Part shown: positions 17,712 to 26,306 of the stretch, piece after piece
Layout: each line of letters begins with the position of its first letter
How positions within the stretch are numbered: position 1 is the first letter of the stretch
Notes under the pieces: model-generated
Databases searched by the model: none
The model's input: the letters and a program-made list of their open reading frames with translations, nothing else
Told to the model about the DNA's origin: nothing
Origin: Paenibacillus ihbetae
GTDB taxonomy: Bacteria > Bacillota > Bacilli > Paenibacillales > Paenibacillaceae
Direction: 5' to 3'
Assembly: GCF_002741055.1 (NCBI RefSeq)
Contig: NZ_CP016809.1
Coordinates: 2,440,501-2,504,500, forward strand
DNA length: 64,000 nt
Program-made: the position numbers and the translations under genes

Positions 17712-17742
17712 AACTTACACCTTAACGTAACGTTAAGGTCAA
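17712..17742 (-). promoter_or_regulatory. MerR-type promoter with 19-base spacer and palindrome
   Basis: Minus strand: TTGACC (17737-17742), 19-base spacer, TAAGTT (17712-17717). The overlapping palindrome ACCTTAACG-N3-CGTTAAGGT (17719-17739) has perfect 9-base arms. A 19-base spacer is the hallmark of promoters untwisted by MerR proteins. Confidence 0.85.
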
Positions 17743-17773
17743 CAGACTCATTGCAAAACATTCGCCCGATTCA

Positions 17774-17814
17774 TAAAAAGAAGACTGCGGGACCCATCGC
17801 CCCTGCAGTCTCCA
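17774..17814 (-). terminator. terminator of the secreted repeat-protein gene
   Basis: Minus-strand AGACTGC..GCAGTCT with inner GGG/CCC and TCTTTTT tail, about 60 bases past the stop at 17873. Confidence 0.8.
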
Positions 17815-17872
17815 GTATATCCGGTCCCCCCGGCTTGTACATTTCTTAAATCATCCTAACTACTCGGCCGAC

Positions 17873-18643
17873 TCAACTTTTCGAATCCGCCTTCGAAGCT
17901 CCGGATGGATCCGAATCCGTGCTCTTCTCATGGATCCACTGCTTTAAAGGCTCCGTCAATTGCTCCTTCAGCTTCTGAAGCAGCTCTTCCTCCGTCATGC
18001 CTTTAGCGGCCGCCAGCTCGGCCAGCGATTGTCCGCCCTCGAGGCCCGCCTTCAATTCGTCCTCCGTCATCCCGAGCAATGCTGCGATTTCCTCAGGCTT
18101 GCCGAACTTTCCAAAACCGCGGCCACCTTTGCCATGCCCCTTCATCAGAAGCTCTTGCGCGCTCCCCTCAACCGCTTGCGTCAATCGTTCGTTCAGCCCT
18201 TCCTTCAGCTCCGCCGCCTTTGTGTCCGATATGCCGTCCTCGCTTACACGCTCATCCAGCTTCGCGGATTCCAGCGCGACCAGCTTCTGTACGAAATCGG
18301 ATGTGGACATGCCGTTATTTTCAGCAATTTCTGCTAGTGTACTGCCAGCCTCGAGCGCTGTCCGGATATTGCTTTCCGTCATGCCAAGCACCTCAGCCGC
18401 CTCTGTAATCAGATGGCCGCCAAACGGACCGCCGCCCCGAATTCCTAAACGCTTCCCATCGCTGCTCTTCAAGGCATCCGTGTCCGTCCCGGCGTTTGTG
18501 CCTGCCTGTCCAGTATCTGCTGCGGAAGCCGCTGCATCCGTGCTTGCTGCGGCGAAAACCTTGCTTTGCAGGTATCCCGCTCCTCCCAATACTAGAACTG
18601 CCGCCACACTGCTTACCAGCACTTTTTTGCTTATCGGATTCAT
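17873..18643 (-). CDS. secreted protein with two LGMT helical repeats, function unknown
   Basis: 256 residues: Sec signal peptide about 1-32 (ending VFAA), low-complexity Ala/Thr/Asp linker to about 62, then two related helical units. Unit 1 (about 80-121) has VLGMTESNIRTALEAG and NNGMSTSDFVQKL; unit 2 (about 184-226) has LLGMTEDELKAGLEGG and AKGMTEEELLQKL. Between them is a charged helix and a Gly/Lys-rich stretch. Units like these occur in secreted Bacillota proteins of unknown role; no enzyme motif is seen. Monocistronic. Confidence 0.8.
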   Translation of the reverse strand: MNPISKKVLVSSVAAVLVLGGAGYLQSKVFAAASTDAAASAADTGQAGTNAGTDTDALKSSDGKRLGIRGGGPFGGHLITEAAEVLGMTESNIRTALEAGSTLAEIAENNGMSTSDFVQKLVALESAKLDERVSEDGISDTKAAELKEGLNERLTQAVEGSAQELLMKGHGKGGRGFGKFGKPEEIAALLGMTEDELKAGLEGGQSLAELAAAKGMTEEELLQKLKEQLTEPLKQWIHEKSTDSDPSGASKADSKS

Positions 18644-18818
18644 TGCAATCTCTCCTTTTGGGTGATTAGATTTGCTTACAATCCGAAGTATAGAGGGCGA
18701 AGCTGAAACAGGGCTTAGAGCAGCCTTATGCCTGGCTTAGGCTAAGCTGAAGGTTTGCTGAATGCAGCAATGGGGTACGCCATCTCCATATCACGGAGCC
18801 GATCTCTATTGCAAAGAG

Positions 18819-18838
18819 CCTGATCCCGCGGGATCAGG
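18819..18838. repeat. perfect 20-base palindrome downstream of a membrane-protein gene
   Basis: CCTGATCCCGCGGGATCAGG is its own reverse complement, 10 bases past the stop at 18849 of the minus-strand gene. It lacks a T tract, so it may be a weak transcript-end hairpin or a protein site. Confidence 0.6.
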
Positions 18839-18848
18839 ATCTGCCAGC

Positions 18849-19517
18849 CTAACGAAAGGACCATGTGCGAGCATTCATGACTTTGCGAACCGTCAGCCAC
18901 AAGGTAAGAAGCAATAGCAATTCGAACACGTTCGTTACGGCAGAGCTTTCCACCGGGATTGGAACGGCGCATCCGGCCGCCATCAATATGGTGCCGATAA
19001 ATAGAAGGGGCGACCGTTCTCTACGCCATACGGTCACGCCTGCTAGCAGCAGCGGCACAAGGATGATCATGACCATCAGCGGGGGGCCGGGCGATTCGGT
19101 GGATACGTATCGAAGCGCACCGTATTGATGCGAAGGGGCAAGCGACAGATCTAGCGTTACCGTGACAATCTCCAGCACGATGAGAAGGACGGTCACGAGC
19201 CAAGCCCACCAAGCGGCCCTCGGCTTCCGGGCCCAGGCGCTTCCCGACCGCCGGATCAGATCGAATGATACCAGCGCCAATAAAGGCGTTGCCAAAGCAT
19301 GCAACCAGTAGCGCGATAGATTCAGCTGCTCAAGCAGCCTCCCTTCTCCGATCCACCTGCCAAGTCCGATAACCCCGTTGTCCCAAATCAGCCCCGCCGT
19401 CACCACGAGCAGAAGGTAACGCAGCCCGGGCGATGGATCCCGCTTGAACAGCACCAGACCATACACGAACAGCGCCATATACAGAGCGGCCAATATCAAG
19501 TAGAGCACAGCATCCAT
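18849..19517 (-). CDS. multi-pass membrane protein, function unknown
   Basis: About 222 residues from the ATG at 19517 (MDAVLYLILAALYMAL); GGGAAGGGAG lies upstream, so the in-frame start at 19544 is less likely. Six to seven hydrophobic segments, with a WDNGVIGLGRWIGEG loop after the second and polar loops around 120-150. No motif I can tie to a family or reaction. Monocistronic. Confidence 0.75.
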   Translation of the reverse strand: MDAVLYLILAALYMALFVYGLVLFKRDPSPGLRYLLLVVTAGLIWDNGVIGLGRWIGEGRLLEQLNLSRYWLHALATPLLALVSFDLIRRSGSAWARKPRAAWWAWLVTVLLIVLEIVTVTLDLSLAPSHQYGALRYVSTESPGPPLMVMIILVPLLLAGVTVWRRERSPLLFIGTILMAAGCAVPIPVESSAVTNVFELLLLLTLWLTVRKVMNARTWSFR

Positions 19518-19889
19518 CCTTGTGTCAGCTCCCTTCCCGTCCATTTATCTTTTCGCTTCAGCCTATCGAAATCCGTTACCATTTATACCCTGTAATCCGG
19601 CCCGTTAACCGCATCCTCGGGTTCCTTATCGGTTGAGCGGAAATCGGGCTCTGAGAAATAACGGCTTTATCAATCATAATGCCCAAACAATACCCTCATG
19701 CATGTCATTACAAAAAAAGCGCCCGAAGGAGATATCCCCCTCTAGCGCTGTATCTTATCCTAATGTCGTATCACGTTCGGCCTCAGGGTTATATAGCGTT
19801 ATGTCACGCCAAGCGCCGCGCTCCGGAGCTTCGTACGGTGGTGCCAAATGTGCTTCGCCATAGGCTTCAGAAGACCATTGTCGGCCGGA
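19518..19889. other. 372-base intergenic region between two minus-strand genes
   Basis: Holds the leader of the membrane-protein gene and the terminators of the flavoprotein gene at 19712-19749 and 19882-19907. Small plus-strand frames here show no ribosome site or family pattern and are treated as chance. Confidence 0.5.
19712..19749 (-). terminator. distal terminator of the flavoprotein gene
   Basis: Minus-strand AGCGC..GCGCT outer stem around a GATATC-centred inner stem, followed by T7. Confidence 0.75.
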
Positions 19890-19907
19890 TCATCCTTGAT
19901 CCGGCCG
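19882..19907 (-). terminator. 11-base-stem hairpin overlapping the flavoprotein stop codon
   Basis: CGGCCGGATCA-TCCT-TGATCCGGCCG. The stop codon of the gene ending at 19890 lies inside the stem, and there is no T tract on either strand. Confidence 0.6.
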
Positions 19908-21089
19908 TTCCTCCCGCTCGTGAATCGCCTGCTTGGCCAGATTCGTCAGAACCATATCGTCCATCGGCGGATTATGAAGCCCTGCCCGCACGTCCCGGTA
20001 CATCCGTTCGAGCGGGAGCTTCCGGGACAAGCTGCTTCCGCCGACGATCCGCATCGCCTGATCCACAATACGGACAGCCGCATTGGTCGCCGTATATTTA
20101 GCCAGCCCCAGCTCCGCCTTAAGTGAGGTCCGGTTGTCCGGCTCCCGGTCCCAGCGGTCGGCCACCTGATACAGATACGTCCTGGCCGTAATCAAATCGG
20201 CCTCGATCAGAGCAATCTGCCTTTGGATATGCGGCAGCTCCGCAATCGGAACCGTCAGCGAATTGGGCCGGTACCGCGCCGCAAAATCTATCGCAAAATT
20301 CCGGGCCGCATAAGCGATCCCCAGATAACAAGCCGGAATATGAAGCAAGATTCCTTCGGTCGGTATGGGAGAGGACGGCGTCTCGTAATTCTCGTCCCGA
20401 ATCACTTCCGAATCCGGTACGAATACATCCTTCAGGACGACGTCATGACTTCCTGTCGCACGCATGCCCATCGTATCCCATGTCTCCTCTACCATCACGC
20501 CGGGACCGCTCCGAACGAGAAACGCCCCCTTACGGTCGCTGCCTTCGATTCCCGCTGTAACGACAAACACCTTCAGAATCGGGCTTAACGTGCTGAAGGT
20601 TTTGCGCCCCGTGATGCTCCAGCCTCCATCGACCTTTACCGCCGTCGTCTCCGGCCGCCCTCCCCGGCTCGGGCTTCCGGTAGCCGGCTCGCTGGCCAGC
20701 TCATTGATCACGATGCCTTCCTTGACAATCGACTCGCACAGACTCTCAAACAATGCCTCGGGCCAAGCCCGGGTCAGACGCTGCTTAAGCAGGAGGCTGA
20801 TATGCCAGCCGACAGCCAGTGCGGTGGAGCCGTCTCCGCGCGCCAGCCGTTCCTGGGCCAGCACCATTTCATAGACGGAGGCCTCCTCTCCGCCAAATCG
20901 CTTGGGAACGGTTAATTTTAAATAGCCTGACGCCTTGAGATCTTCAAAGTTCTCGTACGGAAACGATCCTTCCCGATCATGCTTGGGAGCTCTCTCTGCG
21001 AATATGGCGGCCAGCCGGTCGGCCCGCTCCGCGATGTTCGCCTCGCGTTCATTCCGTATGAATGGATCTGCGGCATAAGATCGGTTCAA
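19890..21089 (-). CDS. acyl-CoA dehydrogenase-fold flavoprotein
   Basis: 399 residues of the acyl-CoA dehydrogenase superfamily: helical N-terminal domain with [19 protein letters not shown], middle beta domain with GRKTFSTLS and [23 protein letters not shown]-terminal helical domain. TTG start at 21089 is supported by AAGGAGGGGG upstream. The subgroup resembles DszC/SfnB-like monooxygenases that use reduced flavin rather than true beta-oxidation enzymes, since no CoA-pathway genes are near; that subfamily call is inference. Divergence from a distant LLM enzyme gives no operon support. Confidence 0.85.
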   Translation of the reverse strand: MNRSYAADPFIRNEREANIAERADRLAAIFAERAPKHDREGSFPYENFEDLKASGYLKLTVPKRFGGEEASVYEMVLAQERLARGDGSTALAVGWHISLLLKQRLTRAWPEALFESLCESIVKEGIVINELASEPATGSPSRGGRPETTAVKVDGGWSITGRKTFSTLSPILKVFVVTAGIEGSDRKGAFLVRSGPGVMVEETWDTMGMRATGSHDVVLKDVFVPDSEVIRDENYETPSSPIPTEGILLHIPACYLGIAYAARNFAIDFAARYRPNSLTVPIAELPHIQRQIALIEADLITARTYLYQVADRWDREPDNRTSLKAELGLAKYTATNAAVRIVDQAMRIVGGSSLSRKLPLERMYRDVRAGLHNPPMDDMVLTNLAKQAIHEREERPDQG

Positions 21090-21176
21090 GCTCGCCCCCT
21101 CCTTTTCAATACCGTGTATTCCGGTAGCAATATAGAAATTGTAGCAACCCGGATTTGGGGTGTCAATGAAGGGAGG

Positions 21177-22103
21177 CTATGGCAAGTGAAGCTCGAAGAC
21201 CTGCTCGACATGGCTCACGCCCCAAGCTTCGTTCGGACGCTCGCCGGTCTTGCGGAAGCCGACGTTCTCGTACATCCGAATCGCATTTTTCTGATCCTCG
21301 GTCGTTTCCAGGAACACGTTCCGATAGCCCTTTTCCCGGCAAAACTTGACGGCTTCGTTCAATAACGTCTTGCCGAGTCCCCTTCCTCTGAAATCGGGGT
21401 GCAGGATGAACCATCTGAGCTGCGCTTTGTCCGGCGTATGCCCGACAATGGCGATAGCGCCGACGATGTGGCCGTCTGCCTCCGCCAGCCAGAAGCGGTC
21501 CTTCTCCCGGTCATAACGTTGGAAGAATTCATGAAAGGTCTTGCAAACATACCCCTCAAATCCATGGTTATAACCGCATTCCTCCGCGTACAGCCACCCG
21601 TGGAGGTGGATCAGGACGCCAACGTCCCCCGGGCGCAGCTCGGTGCGGATGACCACGCCCGGGCCGCGATCCTCTTCGCCGGAGAGGGAGCTTTCAATGG
21701 CCGTCATGCTCTTGGCAATCAGGCCCTTTCTGTGCTCCGGCAGTCCCTCAATCAACCGGCGGATCTGCTCGTCGGATAACGCATCAAGCTTGTGCAGCAT
21801 CTCACGGCCTTGATCGGACAAGTAATGGTAGTAGGACCTGCCGTCTTTATCGGATTGAACGCGGTAGGTCAGCCCGAGCTTATCGAATCGCTTTAAAATG
21901 CGGCTTAAATAACCGGCGTCAATGCTCAGCTTGTCGATCAGCATTTTGGCCGTGCAATGCTCCGTATTCTGAATTTCGTACAGCACCCTCGCCTCGGAGA
22001 GAGAAAAATCGCTGTTCAACAAATGTTGATCGAGAAGTCCGAGCACATTCGTATAAAAACGGTTAAAGCGCCGGATCGTCTGAATGATGGTAGCATCTGT
22101 CAT
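21177..22103 (-). CDS. MarR-GNAT fusion: regulator with acetyltransferase domain
   Basis: 308 residues. Residues 1-145 form a MarR winged helix (LSIDAGYLSRILKRFDKLGLTYR, then SDKDGRSYYHYLSDQG). Residues about 150-308 form a GNAT domain with the acetyl-CoA loop HPDFRGRGLGKTLL and ENVGFRKTGE. A ligand or protein may be acetylated while DNA binding is controlled in the same chain; the substrate is unknown. Two palindromes at 22157-22190 lie just upstream and suggest autoregulation. Such fusions are known across bacteria. Confidence 0.92.
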   Translation of the reverse strand: MTDATIIQTIRRFNRFYTNVLGLLDQHLLNSDFSLSEARVLYEIQNTEHCTAKMLIDKLSIDAGYLSRILKRFDKLGLTYRVQSDKDGRSYYHYLSDQGREMLHKLDALSDEQIRRLIEGLPEHRKGLIAKSMTAIESSLSGEEDRGPGVVIRTELRPGDVGVLIHLHGWLYAEECGYNHGFEGYVCKTFHEFFQRYDREKDRFWLAEADGHIVGAIAIVGHTPDKAQLRWFILHPDFRGRGLGKTLLNEAVKFCREKGYRNVFLETTEDQKNAIRMYENVGFRKTGERPNEAWGVSHVEQVFELHLP

Positions 22104-22156
22104 GTTCAGTAAGCCCCTTTCTTCTTATTCGGATAGCAAAAAATTAACATTTTAAT

Positions 22157-22190
22157 TTGACTAAGTCAATTAATAATTTGACATAGTCAA
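22157..22190 (-). promoter_or_regulatory. twin MarR operators
   Basis: TTGACTAAGTCAA (22157-22169) and TTGACATAGTCAA (22178-22190) are near-identical palindromes with centres 21 bases apart, two helical turns, 54 bases before the MarR-GNAT start. Confidence 0.8.
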
Positions 22191-22203
22191 CTAAATAAAC
22201 GAC

Positions 22204-22236
22204 AAAAAGCACGGAATCCGTAAGTTCCGTGCTTTT
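22204..22236. terminator. terminator of the PPOX gene
   Basis: AAAAGCACGGAA-N8-TTCCGTGCTTTT, symmetrical enough to act both ways; sits 30 bases past the minus-strand stop at 22266. Confidence 0.88.
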
Positions 22237-22265
22237 CCCATGGTGACCCGCTGCAATCACCTTGC

Positions 22266-22763
22266 CTACTTGTGTAGGTCGACGGTTTTATTCAATTCGG
22301 AATCCTCTTCCTGGCGCTGGCCGGTCATTTTCCGGAAGAACGCTTTTACGGTCTTCATTCGGTCTCCCGTTTCCCAGTATTCGGCCGTCTCGGTCCGGAT
22401 TTTGATCAAGATGATGTTCGGATCATCGTAGGTCGTATCCAGAAATTTTTCGTACATCTTATTCCAAAGCTCTTTCTTCCTGTTCAGATCATCCACGATT
22501 TCCGCGGTGCCGCGAATGGACACATACGACTTGCCGACATAGGCGACGTTCACGTTCGGATTCTCCATGATTTCCTTGTATTTGCTCGTATCCTTCTTGG
22601 TCAAGAACCACAGGTCTCCGTCAAATTCGATATCCTGCGTCTGCATCGGCCGGGAATTGATGCCGCCCTCCGATATGGTCGACAGCATGGCGGTTTCAAC
22701 GTCTTTGATAATATCCTTAACAGTCTCGACCGCTTCTTGGTTGATTACTGCATCCTTCGACAT
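22266..22763 (-). CDS. pyridoxamine 5'-phosphate oxidase-fold stress protein
   Basis: 165 residues like B. subtilis general stress protein 26 (YdaG): SEGGINSRPMQTQDIEFDGDLWFLTKKDTSKYKEI in outline, then NVAYVGKSYVSIRGTAEIV and a WNKMYEKFL segment. A split-barrel flavin or F420/heme-binding fold; the actual cofactor is not determinable. GAGGTGATACC precedes the ATG. Monocistronic with its own terminator. Confidence 0.88.
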   Translation of the reverse strand: MSKDAVINQEAVETVKDIIKDVETAMLSTISEGGINSRPMQTQDIEFDGDLWFLTKKDTSKYKEIMENPNVNVAYVGKSYVSIRGTAEIVDDLNRKKELWNKMYEKFLDTTYDDPNIILIKIRTETAEYWETGDRMKTVKAFFRKMTGQRQEEDSELNKTVDLHK

Positions 22764-23108
22764 GGTATCACCTCATTCATGTAGTTAAGTTGAACGATGC
22801 TTTGCGTTAGGGCAGCCGTGAGAAATGTTCTTCCGGCCGCTCATTTCTCACTCTTGCCTCTTTACCACATTCTTTAGTTCAACTTTGTAATTAAACGTTT
22901 CTTAAACCTGCAATCGAATCATTAAACAAACAGCAACCGGGCAGCCGCCCTCGCCCTATCCTCGTTTTCCCAAGAAGCGCAGATATGGGTAGGATGCGTT
23001 ATTTCGGCGAAACTATACGGTTTTACCGCAAGGGAGCCATCAGCCATGCCATGAAAAAGCCCGTCAAATCTCTGGACGATTTGACGGGCGGATCATATGA
23101 TTATTCGC
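22764..23108. other. 345-base intergenic region with a strong terminator
   Basis: Contains the PPOX promoter region with AAGTTGAA and TTCAACTT about 90 bases apart, and the terminator at 23059-23089. No supported gene. Confidence 0.5.
23059..23089 (-). terminator. terminator of the truncated histidine-kinase gene
   Basis: Perfect 12-base stem GCCCGTCAAATC / GATTTGACGGGC with a 7-base loop and TTTTT on the minus strand, 20 bases past the remnant's stop. Confidence 0.9.
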
Positions 23109-23280
23109 TTAATGCTCACTGCCCGGAGAGGACAAGCCCTTTTTCGGCAGCAGAACCGCAAACGTTGTCCCCTTCGAAAGCTCGCTCTCCACTGTAATGG
23201 TACCGTTATGGGCCTGAACCAGCTTGTAGACAATCGCCATTCCTAGCCCCGTCCCCTCAGAGGAAGAGTCCGTCGCCCTG
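23109..23280 (-). pseudogene. C-terminal fragment of a sensor histidine kinase
   Basis: Minus-strand frame ending at TAA 23109 reads EGTGLGMAIVYKLVQAHNG then TITVESELSKGTTFAVLLPKK: the G2 box and last strands of a HATPase_c domain. Only about 57 codons remain; the H box, N and G1 boxes are absent. Homology ends near 23280, where a plus-strand fragment of another gene begins. Its own terminator is intact, so this is the undamaged tail of a deleted gene. Confidence 0.85.
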
Positions 23281-23561
23281 AGATGATAATAGCCTCAAAT
23301 GATTGGGAAGTATCGATCAAAGCGGCCGAAGAAGGAAGGCTGCTGCGCGTTGAGACAGAATCCGGTGATATCGCTGTCTCCTATAAAACGCCCCCGGCAT
23401 CATTAAAGCTTACCGCGAACAGCGGCTCATCGGATATCCGCGCCCGATTAGACGGCTTTAAGGAAACACGGCGCACGGAGCAATCCGCAGAGGGCACGAT
23501 TGGAGATGCATCGAATACCTTAGAGCTAGTCAGCCAGGACGGAACGATCAGTGTAAAATAG
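23281..23561 (+). pseudogene. C-terminal fragment of a DUF4097-type protein
   Basis: About 90 codons with the beta-strand rhythm of DUF4097 repeats: ESGDIAVSYKTPPASLKLTA, NSGSSDIRARLDGF and a final SQDGTISVK. A possible start at 23283 has no ribosome site and the N-terminal anchor is missing. The fragment begins exactly where the histidine-kinase remnant ends, so both 5' ends were lost together. Confidence 0.7.
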
Positions 23562-23581
23562 TTGGGCTCCTGCGGGGGCAA

Positions 23582-24556
23582 TTAAACGGAATAAAATATA
23601 CGTTCACCCGACAAATAAGGTGTACAGTACTCGGCACACAGCTTCGGCATCCGCTCGCGCATCCATGCATGGACGGATTCATTCTCCATCTGGAAGACAT
23701 AGTATCCGATAATGGCCAGCAGCATGAAGCCTTCCAGCAGAACGAGTTCGTCTGTTCCCGTAGAATCATTGCCATAATAGCCTTTCAAGAAACGATCCCG
23801 AAGCTCCGATGGAACCATCATGGCACCCATAGCAACATCCGTGTAATAATACCCTGGCCCGAAAAAACCAAAATCGATAAAACCCAGCTCCCCTTCCGGG
23901 GTCATGATGATGTTCCCCAAGCTTAAATCGCCATGGATGAGTCCCCAGGCATCTTGCTGTCCGCCAGCTTCAAGCCGGGCATTTACCAGCGATACTGTTT
24001 GTTCAATAAGGGAAACATCGGAGGAAGCGAATATTCCTCTCGCTAACCCTTTCTTTATAACCTCGATCATATATTGATTGTAGCCAATCCCCTGACTCGG
24101 ACGCTTGTCCAAGCCCTCCTGCTCGTACTGGCTATAAAATTGGTGCAGCTCTGCAATGCGAGTCCCCAGCCTCTCGACCAATATCGGGTCGCTTACGTCT
24201 TCTTTCTGCAGATCCCTTCCCTCCAGCCAAGATAGCACAGAGCTGTTCCATCTCTTCCCCTCGAGCTCAATGATCGTAATCAGGTCACCTTTTCGATTAC
24301 GCAGCGGCCTCTGGACGAGAAGATGATCCCGGTCTGACATCGCCTCCAGCATCTGCAGTTCACCCAGCAGACCGTCATAGGTATGCTGCAGACCGGCCAT
24401 CCCGTCTTTGACCGGTTGATGAATGCGCAGCAGATATGGGCTTCCGTCGTGGCCTTTTACTTTATAGGTTCGATTCTCATTATGCCTGATAAACGTAATC
24501 TCCGGTTCCCGGATGCCGTATTGAATCAAAATATCCTGCAGCTGTTCATGTTGCAT
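23582..24556 (-). CDS. APH/choline-kinase-like phosphotransferase
   Basis: 324 residues of the protein-kinase-like phosphotransferase superfamily. The catalytic loop is HGDLSLGN near residue 205 and the metal motif IDFGFFGPGY follows; RTYKVKG and YLLRIHQP mark the N-lobe. Substrate may be a small molecule (homoserine, choline or an aminoglycoside-like compound); resistance is not implied. GGGAG stands 8 bases before the ATG. Followed upstream by the SUKH gene 37 bases away, possibly one transcript. Confidence 0.88.
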   Translation of the reverse strand: MQHEQLQDILIQYGIREPEITFIRHNENRTYKVKGHDGSPYLLRIHQPVKDGMAGLQHTYDGLLGELQMLEAMSDRDHLLVQRPLRNRKGDLITIIELEGKRWNSSVLSWLEGRDLQKEDVSDPILVERLGTRIAELHQFYSQYEQEGLDKRPSQGIGYNQYMIEVIKKGLARGIFASSDVSLIEQTVSLVNARLEAGGQQDAWGLIHGDLSLGNIIMTPEGELGFIDFGFFGPGYYYTDVAMGAMMVPSELRDRFLKGYYGNDSTGTDELVLLEGFMLLAIIGYYVFQMENESVHAWMRERMPKLCAEYCTPYLSGERIFYSV

Positions 24557-24593
24557 TTGGGCTTCTCCCTACCCTTCCTAATTATTGACTATA

Positions 24594-25157
24594 TCACCCT
24601 CTGAGGAACGTATGGTCAAAATACGTCTTGAAGTCCGGATATAGGTAATCCAGCGATTGTTTAAGCTCGGTCCGGTCCGTTTGCTCCTCATCCAGATCAA
24701 ATAAGATTTCATGCTCGATCTCATAGATGGCACCGAAGCCTTCGCCAGCGTCTTCATTTACGTCGATGCACCATATCTTGCCGTATTCGGAATCCCATGT
24801 GAAAGGCAGATAGCCCAGCCGGCACAACAAGGGATTGTACATATCCCTGACGTTATCCAGCGGCTCGTCCACCGGTTGCTCAGGGATGACGTCAAAGTAA
24901 TGATGATATGTAGAGATAAATGCTTTATACCACTCGGGAAATGTCAATCCGTACCCGTCTTCCAGTTCCCTAATATCAGCTTCACTTACAACGGAAGGGA
25001 CCAGCTTCCAGATGGACCACTCCTCGTCGGTATCGGTAGCCTTCATCTCTGCAGGAACGTGCGGGCGCATCCACCTGCAGAAGCCGTCCTCCGTAACCTG
25101 GCTGTATTTTGCGTAATAGGCCTCAAAGCCTCGTTGGATATAGTCGCGTATGTCCAT
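24594..25157 (-). CDS. SUKH (SMI1/KNR4) superfamily protein
   Basis: 187 residues from the ATG at 25157 (MDIRDYIQRGF), with AAGGAG 8 bases before it. Contains the SUKH pattern SEADIRELEDGYGLTFPEWYK, then GYLPF and WDSEYGKIWCIDVNED. SUKH proteins often neutralise nuclease toxins of polymorphic toxin systems. No toxin gene is adjacent, so it is either an orphan immunity protein or has a housekeeping role. Confidence 0.85.
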   Translation of the reverse strand: MDIRDYIQRGFEAYYAKYSQVTEDGFCRWMRPHVPAEMKATDTDEEWSIWKLVPSVVSEADIRELEDGYGLTFPEWYKAFISTYHHYFDVIPEQPVDEPLDNVRDMYNPLLCRLGYLPFTWDSEYGKIWCIDVNEDAGEGFGAIYEIEHEILFDLDEEQTDRTELKQSLDYLYPDFKTYFDHTFLRG

Positions 25158-25449
25158 GTTCCAAATCTCCTTATGCAGAAAATACAATCCGCTCAGCGCT
25201 GCTAGTTTGTACGGAGTGGGAAGAGAACCTGCTTCGTCTCTTGTTCGAAACCGCATGTTCCTTCTTCCATGATCCCTATCCTTGATTCTATCAGCGGATC
25301 TTCCATATTATAGCATGACAAGGATCCCTGCTTGGATCACAAGATACCCGCTCAACCGTCTTGCACAGTCAATACCAAACAGGTGCGTATTTATGTGAAT
25401 AAGGATATTTGATAAAATATTACGATCAACCATTGGAGGATCACGTGTA

Positions 25450-26127
25450 ATGGAATTAAAAACTACGCACAGGTGGGATTTAGACGAGCAGGAAGCCATG
25501 GAGTTACAGCATCAATTGGCTTTGCAAGTAATGAAGGAAGATGCGCTGGAGCCTGTTCGTTATGTCGCAGGAGTGGACGTCGCCTATAGTGAGCAGAATG
25601 ATAAGCTTATCGCTGCGGTTGCGATTTTAGAGGCCGACTCCTTAACCCTCGTTGACACCGTTATGGTTGAAGAGAGCGTGTCGTTCCCGTATATTCCGGG
25701 GTTATTTTCCTTTCGGGAGCTTCCGCCGATCATGAAAGCTTTTGAGCAAATCAGTATCTTGCCTCAGTTAATCGTTTGCGACGGTCAAGGGCTCGCACAC
25801 CCGAGACGTTTCGGGCTGGCCTGCCATCTAGGGGTTCTTTATGATATGCCAACGATCGGCTGCGGAAAAACAAAGCTCTCGGGAAGTTACGTTGAACCCG
25901 ATATCCAGAGAGGCTCATATTCACCGCTCATGGATCAACATGAAGTAATAGGGAATGTATTGCGCACCCAGGACGGCGTTAAGCCTGTGTTTGTGTCTAT
26001 CGGCCACCGTATTTCCCTGGCGACAGCATGCGAATGGATTTTAAAGCTCTCCCCCACATTCCGCCTGCCGGAAACCACCCGTCAAGCAGATCAGATCGTC
26101 AGAAAGGGATTAAAGCTTACCCAATAG
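25450..26127 (+). CDS. nfi: endonuclease V (deoxyinosine 3' endonuclease)
   Basis: 225 residues with all family blocks: RYVAGVDVAYSE (catalytic Asp), SFPYIPGLFSFRELP, IVCDGQGLAHPRRFGLACHLG and PTIGCGKTKLSG. It repairs hypoxanthine from adenine deamination by nicking one base 3' of the lesion. GGAGGATC stands about 11 bases upstream of the ATG. Monocistronic, ending in the hairpin at 26130. Confidence 0.95.
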   Translation: MELKTTHRWDLDEQEAMELQHQLALQVMKEDALEPVRYVAGVDVAYSEQNDKLIAAVAILEADSLTLVDTVMVEESVSFPYIPGLFSFRELPPIMKAFEQISILPQLIVCDGQGLAHPRRFGLACHLGVLYDMPTIGCGKTKLSGSYVEPDIQRGSYSPLMDQHEVIGNVLRTQDGVKPVFVSIGHRISLATACEWILKLSPTFRLPETTRQADQIVRKGLKLTQ

Positions 26128-26129
26128 CA

Positions 26130-26153
26130 AAGGATGGGATTGTTCCCATCCTT
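26130..26153 (+). terminator. terminator of nfi
   Basis: AAGGATGGGA-TTGT-TCCCATCCTT, a perfect 10-base stem starting 2 bases past the stop. Confidence 0.88.
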
Positions 26154-26306
26154 GTTATGTATGGTATTACTTTTCACGGGTAAACCGAGATGTGTAGTAT
26201 ACGTGATTTGTTGTACCAAACGACTCTTGCTTCGGCGGTGTCCATTCTCTCGGATTAAAATTTTTTAATGGGTTGGCTCTTTTCTTCTAAAATGCTCTGC
26301 TTACAT

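Noticed and set aside
11758..21089. A sulfur-compound desulfurisation cluster from the LLM monooxygenase and DszC-like flavoprotein
   Set aside because: They are 7 kb apart with unrelated genes between; no flavin reductase or sulfonate transporter nearby.
23582..24556. Aminoglycoside resistance kinase
   Set aside because: APH fold alone covers many metabolic kinases; no resistance context.
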